This document shows positions 18,001-26,203 of a stretch of DNA of 64,000 bases, one piece after another. The notes under the pieces are model-generated. The model was not told the origin of the DNA and ran no database searches. It worked only from the letters and a program-made list of their open reading frames with translations. The position numbers and the translations under genes are program-made. Position 1 is the stretch's first letter; each line of letters begins with the position of its first letter. The DNA comes from Methylobacterium sp. WSM2598 (GTDB taxonomy: Bacteria; Pseudomonadota; Alphaproteobacteria; Rhizobiales; Beijerinckiaceae): contig NZ_KB900609.1 of NCBI RefSeq assembly GCF_000379105.1, forward strand, positions 4,199,557 through 4,263,556, read 5' to 3'.

Positions 18001-19104
18001 ATGCCTTCCGATGTGCCGTCGAGTGGCAATCAAGACCGCGACCCAGAGTTTCAGAAGGGTCTTATATCAAAACATTCAAAATGTTTCAGCGCACCGTCTA
18101 TCCCATTCAATTTCACCCACGTCTTCGCAGTCAAGGCCGTCTACGATATACTGTTAGAGCTTGAGCTAGATCCTGAAACTGTCCTTGAAGAAGCCGGGAT
18201 CGATGCCCAGATCTTCGAGACGGTGGAAACGGTCTCTTTCGCGGCGTTGGGCCGCCTGACGGCACTGGCCGCCGACCAGGCGCGGTGCGCCCATTTCGGC
18301 CTCCTCGTTGGTCAGCGCACCACCCTCGGCTCGCTCGGCCTGCTCGGGACGCTGATGCGCCACTCCGAGACGATCGGCGACGCCCTGCAGGCCTTGCAGA
18401 CGCACCACGATCTCCTGAACCGCGGCGCCATGATCGAGCTGGCGGTCGATGGTGCCGTCGCGACCGTGAGCTACGCCCCCTACGCGTCCGACGTCGACGG
18501 CGTCGCGCTCCACTGCGAGAGGGCCGTCGCGGCCCTGACCAACGTCCTGCGCGCGCTGTGCGGCGCGAAATGGAGCCCGGACGAGGTGCTGCTGCCGCGG
18601 CTCGAGCCGCCGGACACGACACCCTACACGGGCTTCTTCCGGGCCCCGATCCGGTTCGCGCAGGAGATCGCCGCACTGGTGTTCCCCGCACGGCTCCTGA
18701 AGCGGCCGGTGGAGGACGCCAATCCCCTCATTCGCGCGAGCGTGGAGCGGCGCATCCAGCAATGCGAGGCCATCCTCCCGTCCGACGTCACCGACGAGGT
18801 CCGGCGGCGCGTGCGCTCCAGGATCATGCAGAAGCGAATCGAGAAGGATCAGGTCGCCCAGACGTTGGCGATCCACCAGCGCACGCTGACCCGCCGCCTG
18901 AAGGCCGAGGGAACGACGTTCCGGTCCATCGCGAACCAGACGCGGCTCGGCATCGCCAAGCAGCTGCTGGCCGACACCACCATGAGCTTGGCGCAGATCT
19001 CATCCGTGCTCGAATTCTCGGAGCCCGCCGCCTTCACGCACGCCTTTCGGCGCTGGACAGGCATGACGCCGAGCGCGTGGCGCAACGAACGATGGGCGAA
19101 GTAG
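18001..19104 (+). CDS. AraC-family transcriptional regulator (copy 1)
   Basis: The 367-residue protein has an N-terminal arabinose-binding-like ligand domain of the OruR/ArgR branch (about 45-240; FGLLVGQRTTLGSLGLLGTL, HHDLLNRGAMIEL) and a C-terminal double helix-turn-helix AraC domain (about 270-365; VAQTLAIHQRTLTRRLKAEG, FSEPAAFTHAFRRWTGMTPS). It is a DNA-binding activator or repressor of unknown ligand. GGAGG at 17987-17991 sets the ATG at 18001. It is closely paralogous to the gene at 23706-24836, and each is followed by a copy of the same secreted protein, decayed in this case. The first 40 residues differ from the paralog. Confidence 0.85.
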   Translation: MPSDVPSSGNQDRDPEFQKGLISKHSKCFSAPSIPFNFTHVFAVKAVYDILLELELDPETVLEEAGIDAQIFETVETVSFAALGRLTALAADQARCAHFGLLVGQRTTLGSLGLLGTLMRHSETIGDALQALQTHHDLLNRGAMIELAVDGAVATVSYAPYASDVDGVALHCERAVAALTNVLRALCGAKWSPDEVLLPRLEPPDTTPYTGFFRAPIRFAQEIAALVFPARLLKRPVEDANPLIRASVERRIQQCEAILPSDVTDEVRRRVRSRIMQKRIEKDQVAQTLAIHQRTLTRRLKAEGTTFRSIANQTRLGIAKQLLADTTMSLAQISSVLEFSEPAAFTHAFRRWTGMTPSAWRNERWAK

Positions 19105-19156
19105 CGGCCCTGCGCGGATCCGCGGTCCGCGGCGCGCGATTCGGGAGAGGGCCGCC

Positions 19157-19387
19157 ATCAGCCTCTCAGGTTTCGCGCGTGCCGCCGGGCTCGGTCTCGG
19201 CGTCGCGGCGGCGGCCCAGGCCGATCTCTCGGGTTCCCGAGGCGCGCGGTTGTTGAGCGGGCGCGACTGCGGGAATGGGGTCGCAGCCAACGCGGTCGCG
19301 GTTCTCATGGCAGCCGTGCCGAATGGCGGTCTCACGCGCGTCCACGGCGATCAGGATCCGACCGGGGTCGCGTATCAGCGCTGCTCT
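19157..19387 (+). pseudogene. decayed copy of the small secreted protein after AraC
   Basis: The reading frame gives FARAAGLGLGVAAAAQADLSG, then LLSGRDCGNGVAANAVAVLM and HGDQDPTGVAYQRCS. It aligns with the intact protein at 24866-25297, whose corresponding segments are VRAAALGLALFASAGG, VLGGRDC and CANVVAVNEVRVLLALGPNG then YGDQDPTGVEYRRCS. The 56 codons between the two Asp-Cys pairs of the intact gene are missing, the expected initiator reads ATC, and the frame runs past the normal end. The position directly after AraC copy 1 mirrors the intact locus, so a two-gene module was duplicated and this partner decayed. Confidence 0.75.
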
Positions 19388-19404
19388 CGGTCTTGGCGGC
19401 GCGT

Positions 19405-19421
19405 TGTCCCGCACGATCAAG
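19405..19421 (+). promoter_or_regulatory. 17-bp motif, TGTCCC-GCAC-GATCAAG
   Basis: Perfect match to both halves, on the plus strand, 61 bp upstream of the chosen start of the TAXI-type protein at 19483. TCATTG about 21 bp downstream could be the -10 element. The site lies just beyond the decayed secreted-protein copy. Confidence 0.65.
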
Positions 19422-19482
19422 CTTCTCGACGCCGCCCGGGTCATTGAGCGTCATGGCGAGGCGGGTCGCAGGTGGCAGGGCG

Positions 19483-20856
19483 ATGGGCACGACGGTGCGC
19501 TGGCTCGTTGTCGCTGCGGGTCTCTGCCTCGTCGCCGGGCTGGCCGTCGCGGCGTGGCGCCACCTCTCGAAGCCGGCGATCCTGTCGGTCGCGGTCGGGC
19601 CGGCCGAGTTCGACGACGCCGTGCTCATCGCCGCCTGGAGCCGGGCCCTCACCCAGGGCGGCGCTCCGGCGCGCCTGTCCGTGATCCCGACCTCCGGCCC
19701 GACCGAGGCGTTGGCGCGGCTGGCCGAGGGCAAGGCGCAGCTCGCGGTCGTGCGCGGCGACGGCGCGGTCTCGGAGAAGGTCCGCGCCGTGGCGATCCTG
19801 CACAAGGATCCGGTGGTGATCGTCGCTCTGAGCAAGACGAGGATCGCCGGCTTCGCCGACCTGAGAGGCCGGGTGCTCGGCGTCGTCGGCCCGCCCAACG
19901 CCAACGATCAGATCGTCGCGACGCTGCGCAATCACTATGCGGTCTCCGTCGACGCGAGGACCGTCCCGCCATCGGCGATCGAGATCTCGGACGCGATCAG
20001 GAGCCGAAAGGTGGACGCGCTGCTGTTCACGGTGCCGGCCACCCGCGGGGCGAGGATGAGGGAGAAATGGGCGGCCGTGCGCCGCGCCAGCCGCCGGGAA
20101 CTCGCCTTCCTGGAGATCAGCGAGGCCGAGGCCATCGCGGCGGCGACCCCGGTCTACGAGGCCACCGAGATCGCAGCCGGCCAGTTCGGCGGCTCGCCCA
20201 CGCTGCCCGCGGAGAGCCTCACGACGCTCGAGGTCGCGACCTTCCTGGTCGCGGACCGGGAGGTCTCGAACGACGTGATCACGCAGCTCACCCGCCATCT
20301 CTTCGACAATCGCCAGAAGCTCACGCCGGATGCCCCGCTCGCCGCGCTGGTGGAGGCTGCCAGCACCGACAAGGACGCCGTCATTCCGGTTCATCCCGGC
20401 GCCAGGGCGTTCTACGACAGCGAGGAAACCACCCTGATGGAGCGCTACGGCGACTGGCTCTTCTACGGTCCCATGATCCTGGGGCTGCTGGGCTCCGGAC
20501 TGGCCGCGATCCTGCGGTTCCTCGGCGTCCCGCGCGTCCAGGATGCTCCCACGATCCTGTCCCGCGCGCACGAGATGATCTCGTCCATCGCGCGGGCCAG
20601 CACGCTGTCCGATCTCGAGAGGATCCGCAGCCGCCTCGACGAGGCGGTCGCCACGATCGCGTCGCAGGCGGCGCGCGGCCGCCTGGAGGAGCACCAGGCC
20701 GCGGTGATCCACTTGGCGGTCGACTACGTTGACCAGGCGCTCACGAAGCGGGAGGAGGCGCTCCGGTCGGCGCGCCGCGCGGAAGCCGCCGGAGACGTCG
20801 CGCTGCAAAGACGTGAGCCGCTCCGGACGGGCCGGGAGGCCGGTCTTCCCACCTGA
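19483..20856 (+). CDS. membrane-anchored TAXI-type solute-binding protein (copy 1)
   Basis: The 457-residue product has an N-terminal membrane segment (about 5-25), a periplasmic TAXI/NMT1-like binding domain (about 35-330: LSVIPTSGPTEALARLAEGKAQ, LHKDPVVIVAL, DLRGRVLGVVG, VIPVHPGARAFYDSEE) and a second membrane helix (about 345-365, MILGLLGSGLAAILRFLGV) followed by about 90 cytoplasmic, helical, charged residues. No TRAP permease (DctQ/DctM) lies nearby, so it may be a sensor or scaffold rather than a transporter subunit. AGGTGG sets the start at 19483; ATG 19453 is the alternative. A paralog lies at 60299-61705. A 17-bp motif lies upstream. Confidence 0.75.
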   Translation: MGTTVRWLVVAAGLCLVAGLAVAAWRHLSKPAILSVAVGPAEFDDAVLIAAWSRALTQGGAPARLSVIPTSGPTEALARLAEGKAQLAVVRGDGAVSEKVRAVAILHKDPVVIVALSKTRIAGFADLRGRVLGVVGPPNANDQIVATLRNHYAVSVDARTVPPSAIEISDAIRSRKVDALLFTVPATRGARMREKWAAVRRASRRELAFLEISEAEAIAAATPVYEATEIAAGQFGGSPTLPAESLTTLEVATFLVADREVSNDVITQLTRHLFDNRQKLTPDAPLAALVEAASTDKDAVIPVHPGARAFYDSEETTLMERYGDWLFYGPMILGLLGSGLAAILRFLGVPRVQDAPTILSRAHEMISSIARASTLSDLERIRSRLDEAVATIASQAARGRLEEHQAAVIHLAVDYVDQALTKREEALRSARRAEAAGDVALQRREPLRTGREAGLPT

Positions 20857-20873
20857 TCGCGGCCATCGCGCGC

Positions 20874-20900
20874 GGGATCCGCTTGGGTCAACCGGATCCC
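20874..20900. terminator. hairpin between convergent genes (repeat copy R4)
   Basis: GGGATCCG at 20874-20881 pairs with CGGATCCC at 20893-20900; the surrounding GGATCAGGCG continues the dispersed repeat. It separates the converging TAXI gene and cation antiporter gene, so a bidirectional terminator function is likely although there is no T-tract. Confidence 0.55.
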
Positions 20901-20903
20901 GGA

Positions 20904-22226
20904 TCAGGCGTGAGGCCAGAGGGAATCCCTCGCGAGCGGCTCCCCGGCAGCGGCCGCGCCCCGACGCCGCGGGACCTGCGCGCCGGCCTGCCCCGGCGCG
21001 ACGGCCGCCCCGCGCGGCTCGCTCCGCCTCGCGGCGTGGCGGGCGAACGCGTCGCTGAGCGGATTGGCGGTCAGGCCATGGGCCACGACGCTGAGGATCA
21101 CCGTGCAGGCAACCGTGGCCGCCATGAGGTCGCTGCCGGGCACCTCGGCATCCAGCACCAGGACGGCGAACACGATGCTGGCCAGCCCTCGCGGGCCGAA
21201 CCAGCCGAGGAACACCTTGCCGCCGGCGTCCACACCGGAGCCGGCCAGCGCGATCCACGCGGGAGCCATCCGGATCACCGTGAGGCTGAGGCCGGCATAG
21301 GCGACCATCTCCCAGCCGAGGCGCGGCGCGAGTTCGCTGACCACCGTCGCGCCGAAGAGCGCCCAGGTGAGGAGCGCCAGCACGTTGCCGGCGCCCTCGG
21401 CCGCCATGAGCAGTTCGTGCTTCACCGTCCGCCGCCGCGCCATCCAGCCGGCCGCCAGCCCCCCCACGAAGGATGCGATGAAGCCGCTGCCGCCCAGCGC
21501 CTGCGCGGCCGCGAACGACGTGATCGCCAGCGCGACGGCGGGCATCTGGCGCCACCCGGTGCCCATCCAGCCGCGGCGCTCCGCCCATCGCAGCCCCCAG
21601 ACGCCGATCACCGCGAGCCCGACCCCGGTGACGAGCCCGATGCCGATCTCCCGAACGAAGTGCGACATCACCAGCTGCAGGTGGTCGTTGTCGGCCGCCC
21701 GATCCGCGGCCAGCGCGAGCAGGATCAGCAGGACGGGCACGCAGATCCCGTCGTTCAGGCCGCTCTCGACGTTCAGGCCCTCGCGAACGGCCGCGGGCAC
21801 GGACGGGTTGGTGACGACGGCCTTCCCGAGCGCGGCGTCGGTGGGGGCCAGGATGGTGGAGAGGAGCGCGCAGCCGAGCAGGCCGATCGTGGGAAACAGC
21901 AGGTACGCGGCCGCCGTGCCGAGCACCAGCGTGAGAGGAAGCCCGACCAGGAGCAGGCGGACCGGGATCGCGTAGGAGCGCCGAAGCACACCGAGATCCG
22001 CGTTGGCCGCATCCATGAACAGCACCAGCGCCAGCGTCAGTTCAGCGAGAGTCTTGAGGACTTGCGCGCGTGAGCCGATCTCCAGCAGATTCAGGCCCAT
22101 CGGTCCCAGGGCGAGCCCGAATGCCGTGAAGACGAGAGCGCCGGCCACCGGCGTGCGCTCCAGCGGCGCGGCAACCAGACTGTAGGCGAACACGAACGCG
22201 AACAGGATGGCGATATTCTGGTACAT
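20904..22226 (-). CDS. CPA1-type cation:proton antiporter
   Basis: The 440-residue integral membrane protein resembles NhaP-type Na+(K+)/H+ antiporters: about twelve membrane helices, the LAPTDAALGKAVV segment (about 125-140) and the NVESGLNDGICVP motif (about 150-163) whose Glu/Asn/Asp residues form the ion site. It would expel Na+ or K+ in exchange for protons and so help pH homeostasis. The ATG at 22226 gives a first helix IAILFAFVFAYSLVAAPL; a GGGGAT precedes it. The 45 C-terminal residues are Arg/Ala-rich and probably cytoplasmic. It is followed upstream by the cytochrome c gene on the same strand, 134 bp away. Confidence 0.85.
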   Translation of the reverse strand: MYQNIAILFAFVFAYSLVAAPLERTPVAGALVFTAFGLALGPMGLNLLEIGSRAQVLKTLAELTLALVLFMDAANADLGVLRRSYAIPVRLLLVGLPLTLVLGTAAAYLLFPTIGLLGCALLSTILAPTDAALGKAVVTNPSVPAAVREGLNVESGLNDGICVPVLLILLALAADRAADNDHLQLVMSHFVREIGIGLVTGVGLAVIGVWGLRWAERRGWMGTGWRQMPAVALAITSFAAAQALGGSGFIASFVGGLAAGWMARRRTVKHELLMAAEGAGNVLALLTWALFGATVVSELAPRLGWEMVAYAGLSLTVIRMAPAWIALAGSGVDAGGKVFLGWFGPRGLASIVFAVLVLDAEVPGSDLMAATVACTVILSVVAHGLTANPLSDAFARHAARRSEPRGAAVAPGQAGAQVPRRRGAAAAGEPLARDSLWPHA

Positions 22227-22360
22227 AGGCCAGATCCCCGACCGAGAGTGTTTCCCGTTGCGCCTGCCTCGATCTCCGGACGCGTGCGGGGTGCGGGACG
22301 TTTCGTCCGACGCGATGCCGCCGCCCGGCGCGAAGCGAGCCCCTCCGCAGGCCTCGGCGC

Positions 22361-22744
22361 TCAGGGCTGCCCGCTGCCGGAGGCCCGGGAGCGCAAGCTG
22401 AGGATGTAATCGATGAGGGCGTCGCGCTCCTCGCGCGAGAGCTGGAAGCTCGGCATCCCGGGGTGATGCTGCTGCAGGAAGACGCTGAGCGCGACGCCGG
22501 TCGTGGAGGGCGCCTGCGCGACGGCGACGAAGTCGGGGGCCGGGCCGCCCCTCGGCCGGGAGATGGAATCGACGCGGTGGCACTCGGCGCAGAGATCGTC
22601 GGCGAGGCGGCGCCCCCGGGCAACGCTGTCCTGCGACCAGCCTCGGTCCGCGCCCGCGACGAGGAGGGTGAGGATGAGGAGGGCGCGGGTCGAGCCGGAC
22701 AGGAGGTCCGGACGGTGTTTCGGCGTCCCGCGTCCTCGGTGCAT
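22361..22744 (-). CDS. small class I cytochrome c
   Basis: The 127-residue protein carries a signal peptide (about residues 15-38), one haem-binding site CAECH (52-56) and a candidate axial methionine in HHPGMPSF (Met97), followed by a terminal helix (REERDALIDYILSLRS). It is a soluble periplasmic monohaem cytochrome, an electron carrier for an oxidase or dehydrogenase not encoded here. The gene is on the same strand as the antiporter downstream. An FNR-like TTGAT-N4-ATCAG box lies 123 bp upstream, which suits a role at low oxygen. Confidence 0.85.
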   Translation of the reverse strand: MHRGRGTPKHRPDLLSGSTRALLILTLLVAGADRGWSQDSVARGRRLADDLCAECHRVDSISRPRGGPAPDFVAVAQAPSTTGVALSVFLQQHHPGMPSFQLSREERDALIDYILSLRSRASGSGQP

Positions 22745-22866
22745 CGCCTGCCTCCCCGCATGGCAGCGCCGGCGCGACGCCTGGGCGTGGCCCTCGGCAT
22801 CGATCGGCGCTGCGGCCTCGGCTGAACTCTCGCGATCCTATCAGGGCGGAATCGTCGCTCGCCGCC

Positions 22867-22880
22867 TTGATGTAGATCAG
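22867..22880 (-). promoter_or_regulatory. FNR/FixK-like box TTGAT-GTAG-ATCAG
   Basis: Nine of ten bases match the FNR/FixK palindrome TTGAT-N4-ATCAA. It lies 123 bp upstream of the cytochrome c start. Oxygen-responsive control of a cytochrome gene by such a box is established in other alphaproteobacteria; for this gene it is an inference. Confidence 0.5.
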
Positions 22881-23235
22881 GTTGAAGCGGCGCCGAACGC
22901 AAATCTCCTCGCTGCGCCCGGCGCCCTCCGATGGTCGCGTCGAAAGGCCGGCAGGATCGCAGGGTGTCGGCCCCTTCGGCCTGCTCGCGCGGCACCGGCA
23001 TCCCGGTCCGCCTCCCGCTGCGCGGCGGGTGCGGCCGCGCGATGCGCCGCGACCCGCGCCCATCCGGAACGGCAGCCCATCACCGCGGAGGCGACCTCCG
23101 GACCCTCCACGCCCTCGAGGAGGCGATCCGTTGCAAGATGTCAGGGTTCCACCTCTGGCAGCGCCCGATTCAATATCAATTGTGAAGTTTGGCAAGCCTC
23201 TTCATCGCGCTCACGGTGGTCAGACCGGACAGATA

Positions 23236-23249
23236 TTGACTTATGTCAA
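23236..23249 (+). promoter_or_regulatory. perfect FNR/FixK-type palindrome TTGA-CTTATG-TCAA
   Basis: Both half-sites are exact (TTGA and TCAA six bases apart, TTGAC-N4-GTCAA symmetrical to five bases). About 20 bp downstream on the plus strand is a hexamer like ACATAC/TACGAT that could be a -10 element, the class II arrangement. The nearest start in that direction is AraC copy 2 at 23706, but a terminator lies in between. Confidence 0.6.
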
Positions 23250-23269
23250 GGACCACAGCATCGAGAAAC

Positions 23270-23519
23270 ATACGATTGTGCCAGGCAAGACGGTGGCTCG
23301 AAGCCTCAGAGCAGCGGCCGGCAGGTGGACCGGACGCATGGGCATTCCGACCGCGCCATCAGGTCAGTCCTCGCTCCGACCCGGCGGGGCGAGGAGGTCA
23401 TCGCTCGGACGAGGCCGGATGGCGCGGCTCCTGCCGCACCGATCCCGCTCGGCCGGAACCGGGTGAGACGGTCGGCGTGGCGACGAATTCAGTTTCGTTG
23501 CCAAACGACTGAATTTTTT
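23270..23519 (+). ncRNA. candidate small RNA ending in an intrinsic terminator
   Basis: A perfect FNR-type box (23236-23249), a possible -10 about 20 bp later and a Rho-independent terminator at 23486-23519 bracket about 230-250 bp with no supported reading frame. The simplest reading is a small RNA expressed at low oxygen. The 5' end is a guess from the box position. The alternative is a leader transcript of AraC copy 2 that is attenuated at this terminator. Confidence 0.35.
23486..23519 (+). terminator. Rho-independent terminator with no gene in front
   Basis: AATTCAGTTTCGTT (23486-23499) pairs with AACGACTGAATT (23504-23515) with a two-base bulge and a GCCA loop, and runs into six T residues (23514-23519). 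It is the most canonical intrinsic terminator in the window and lies 187 bp before AraC copy 2, in the same direction. Confidence 0.7.
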
Positions 23520-23705
23520 AAGTATCATCTCCGAATTTTGCTTCATATCATATCCGACAGAGAGTGCTGGTCGGGGTCGTATTTCGCGCAACTGCGTTTT
23601 GGCTCGGGTAAAGTACTTGGCGGGGGCGGCCGATCGAAGCGGCGTTCGGTCATCATGCGTCGCAGCAAGACCGCAGCATCGGCACCGAAGAAGGGAGGAG
23701 TGGGC

Positions 23706-24836
23706 ATGATGTCAGCCATCAGTTGGAGTTGCGAGCGATCGCGGCCGGAGGCGAGGCGTGCCGAGACCAGCATCCCTCCGCGCCCGGCCGCCCCTGCCGC
23801 CGTTCACGGCAGCGCCGTCGAGGCGATCTGCGAGGTTCTGGTGGCGCTCGGGATCGAGCCGGCTCCGCTGCTGGTGCAGAGCGGCATCGGCCCGCGATGC
23901 CTGGAGGGAGCCGGGGCGCTCTCGTTCGAGAGTCTCGGACGCTTGATGGCGCTCGCCGCCCGCCGGAGCGCCTGTCCGCATTTCGGCCTCCTGGTCGGCC
24001 AGCGCACCACGCTGGCCTCGCTCGGGCTGCTCGGCGTGCTGATGAGGAACTCGGAGACGGTCGGTGACGCCCTGCGGGTGCTGGAGACGCATCACGGTCT
24101 TCTCAACCGAGGGGCCGTGATCCGCGTCGCGGTGAACGGCCCGCTCGCCATCGCCAGCTACTCGCCCTACCGGCCCGAGGCCGAGGGGATCGCGCTCCAT
24201 TGCGAGCGGGCGCTCACGGCGATGACGAACGTGATCAGATCCCTCTGCGGGGGCGATTGGGCGCCCGAGGAGGTGCTGCTGCCGCGCCTGGGGCCGCACG
24301 ATGCGACGCCCTACGCGAATGTCTTTCGCGCTCCCGTCCGCTTCGGACAGGAGATCGCGGCGCTGACCTTCCCGGCGCGCCTCCTCGGGCGGCCGATCGG
24401 GGACGCGAGCCCGATCGTGCGCAAGCTTGCCGAGCAGCGCATCCGCCAGTTCGCGGCCAGCATGCCCGCGGACCTGACGGACGAGCTGCGCCGGCACCTG
24501 CGTGCCACCTTGACGCAGGGAGAGCTGAGCGCGCGCCAGGCCGCGGAGGCGCTGGCGGTTCACCGGCGGACGCTGAGCCGGCGTCTGAGGGCCGAGGGAA
24601 CGAGCTTCCGATCGGTCGCGAACGAGACGCGCCTCTCCGTCGCCAAGCAGCTGCTGGCCGACACCAACCTGAGCTTGGCGGAGATCTCCGTCGCCCTGGA
24701 ATTCTCGGAGCCCGCCGCCTTCACCCATGCCTTCCGGCGCTGGACCGGGACGACGCCGAGCGCGTGGCGCAAGCAGCGGCGAGAACCGGGCGGCGGCGAG
24801 ATGAGCGACGGCCGTCGCGCTGCCGCGGGCGCGTGA
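23706..24836 (+). CDS. AraC-family transcriptional regulator (copy 2)
   Basis: The 376-residue protein matches copy 1 along almost its whole length: ligand-binding domain (about 45-245; FGLLVGQRTTLASLGLLGVL, HHGLLNRGAVIRV) and AraC-type DNA-binding domain (about 275-365; AAEALAVHRRTLSRRLRAEG, FSEPAAFTHAFRRWTGTTPS). The strong GGGAGG ribosome-binding site six bases before 23706 decides the start; an in-frame ATG at 23655 lacks one. The recognition helices of both copies are nearly identical, so they may bind the same operators. It is followed 29 bp later by the intact small secreted protein, probably co-transcribed. Confidence 0.85.
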   Translation: MMSAISWSCERSRPEARRAETSIPPRPAAPAAVHGSAVEAICEVLVALGIEPAPLLVQSGIGPRCLEGAGALSFESLGRLMALAARRSACPHFGLLVGQRTTLASLGLLGVLMRNSETVGDALRVLETHHGLLNRGAVIRVAVNGPLAIASYSPYRPEAEGIALHCERALTAMTNVIRSLCGGDWAPEEVLLPRLGPHDATPYANVFRAPVRFGQEIAALTFPARLLGRPIGDASPIVRKLAEQRIRQFAASMPADLTDELRRHLRATLTQGELSARQAAEALAVHRRTLSRRLRAEGTSFRSVANETRLSVAKQLLADTNLSLAEISVALEFSEPAAFTHAFRRWTGTTPSAWRKQRREPGGGEMSDGRRAAAGA

Positions 24837-24865
24837 GGCGTGAGGCGTGAGGGAGGAGATCCGCG

Positions 24866-25297
24866 ATGGGACCTGCACACGGAGTTCGTGCCGCCGCGCT
24901 CGGCCTGGCCCTTTTCGCCTCGGCCGGGGGCACGCGCGCGACGGCGGCGCCGGCCGGGCTCGCCGGCTACCAGGGCGCCTGGGTGCTGGGCGGGCGCGAC
25001 TGTGCGGAGGTGTACTCATCCGCCGGGAAAGGAACGTCGTTCAAGACGCCGCTCGACATCTTCGCGCCGGCCTTCATCGTCTCCGGCAACCGCCTCAGGA
25101 CGCCGATGGCGTCCTGCCGCATCAAGTCGGTGCGCCCGGTGAGCGACCGTCAGCGGCTCGTCCTCGACTGCGCGAACGTCGTCGCCGTCAACGAGGTCAG
25201 GGTTCTCCTGGCGCTCGGGCCGAACGGAACCCTGAAGCGCTACTACGGCGATCAGGACCCCACGGGCGTGGAGTACCGGCGCTGCTCGAGCCCCTGA
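24866..25297 (+). CDS. small secreted protein, partner of AraC copy 2
   Basis: The 143-residue product has a signal peptide (about 1-28) and a compact domain with five cysteines: GAWVLGGRDCAEVY, FAPAFIVSGNRLRTPMASCR, LDCANVVAVNEV and a terminal YGDQDPTGVEYRRC. It belongs to a conserved family of hypothetical periplasmic proteins whose function I do not know. GGGAGGAG precedes the ATG. It follows AraC copy 2 in the same direction, and the same pair, with this gene decayed, occurs at 18001-19387. This suggests that the protein acts in, or is controlled by, the response sensed by the AraC protein. Confidence 0.7.
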   Translation: MGPAHGVRAAALGLALFASAGGTRATAAPAGLAGYQGAWVLGGRDCAEVYSSAGKGTSFKTPLDIFAPAFIVSGNRLRTPMASCRIKSVRPVSDRQRLVLDCANVVAVNEVRVLLALGPNGTLKRYYGDQDPTGVEYRRCSSP

Positions 25298-25376
25298 CGG
25301 CGCGCAGCCCGGCGCCGGCCGCCGAGAGCCGCCCCAGGTCCGGTTCCGCGCGGCCCCCTCACCGAGACCCGCAGCG

Positions 25377-25661
25377 ATGCGCCTGACCCTCGTCTGCCTG
25401 CCCCTCGTCTGCCTGACCCTCGCGGCCGGCCTCGCCGGCCCGGCCCTCGCGCAGCCGGGCGCCACGGTCGGCCTGCCGATCGGTGCCGGACTCGCCCCCA
25501 GGCCGGCGCCCGGTCCGCCCGCGGCGACGCCGCCGGGGCGCGGGCCGTGTCCCGCCGCGGTCGCGCCGGACCGCGCCGGCGAGCCGGCCGGCGGGGTTCG
25601 GCGCCGGACGTGCCGGGCGCCGTCCCGCTCGGCGGTCAGGCCCGCTCCACCTCGGAGATGA
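25377..25661 (+). CDS. putative small secreted Pro/Arg-rich protein
   Basis: The first 25 residues form a good signal peptide with an internal repeat (LVCLPLVCLTL) and an ALAQ cleavage site. The remainder (GATVGLPIGAGLAPRPAPGP onward) is low-complexity Pro, Ala and Arg and resembles no family; the end overlaps the next gene on the opposite strand by 26 bp. A frame change after about residue 55 could explain the poor tail. I regard it as a possible gene or relict. Confidence 0.35.
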   Translation: MRLTLVCLPLVCLTLAAGLAGPALAQPGATVGLPIGAGLAPRPAPGPPAATPPGRGPCPAAVAPDRAGEPAGGVRRRTCRAPSRSAVRPAPPRR

Positions 25662-25854
25662 CGTCGGCCAGGTAGAGCTCGATGCGGCGCACCGCCTGGT
25701 CGTCGTTGCCCGCCACCGCGACCGCGATGGCGGCGCCGCGATGGTGCGCCCGGCGGATGAGCCCCTCGGCCTTGGCGGCCGCCGCGCGCTCAGTCGCGGC
25801 GCGCAGGATCGCCCCCGCGCTTCCCGTCGTGACCCTGATCTCGAATGACGGCAC
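25636..25854 (-). CDS. small hypothetical protein
   Basis: A 72-residue, well-ordered product (FEIRVTTGSAGAILRAATER, IELYLADVISEVERA) with alternating strand/helix appearance and no signal peptide. It starts at a GTG at 25854 with only a weak AACAGAA upstream, so the start is uncertain. I recognise no family. It converges on the previous small secreted frame. Confidence 0.45.
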   Translation of the reverse strand: MPSFEIRVTTGSAGAILRAATERAAAAKAEGLIRRAHHRGAAIAVAVAGNDDQAVRRIELYLADVISEVERA

Positions 25855-26061
25855 TTCTGTTACGACCGAATCGATGCCGCGCCGAACCCGCGTGACTCGC
25901 CCGCGTCGCCCGGCCCCGACCGTCTCCAGGCGGGACGTCTCTGACGCAGCGACGCGGACCCGCCGCGCTGGCGCGTGAGGGTCGATGAGCGAACGCCGTC
26001 GAGCGTAGTGCAGGGTGGATCCAGCTGCAATCCAGACGTTCAGTCCGACTGCGATCTCGGC

Positions 26062-26078
26062 TGTCCTGTCCGATCAAG
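26062..26078 (+). promoter_or_regulatory. 17-bp motif, TGTCCT-GTCC-GATCAAG
   Basis: One change in the left half. It lies on the plus strand 125 bp upstream of the second glycine-rich gene. GATTAT about 17 bp downstream could be the -10 element. The rest of the 350-bp gap (25855-26203) shows nothing else. Confidence 0.6.
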
Positions 26079-26203
26079 CGCCAAGGCACGCCAAGATTAT
26101 CGTTCACATCGCAATGACCGGCGGAGCTGCTGCCGATCCCGAGCTCCTGATCGGCGGCCAGCAGCCCGTGCCGGCCGGCCCGTTAGGTCAAGGACACGAC
26201 GCC

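Larger units (their letters stand above)
22745..23705. other. 960-bp region without a protein gene
   Basis: This is the longest stretch without a supported CDS. It separates the leftward cytochrome gene from the rightward AraC copy 2. It holds two FNR-like boxes (22867 and 23236), a strong intrinsic terminator at 23486-23519 with no gene in front of it, and an A/T-rich segment from 23485 to 23600, probably the AraC promoter. Open frames in it are G/C-driven shadows. Confidence 0.6.

Noticed and set aside
19250..19447. Independent small gene starting at TTG 19250
   Set aside because: Its sequence aligns as an internally deleted copy of the secreted protein at 24866, so it is better described as a decayed copy.
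25377..25661. Full-length confident gene for a proline-rich protein
   Set aside because: The signal peptide is good but the tail is low complexity and overlaps an opposing gene; kept only as a low-confidence feature.
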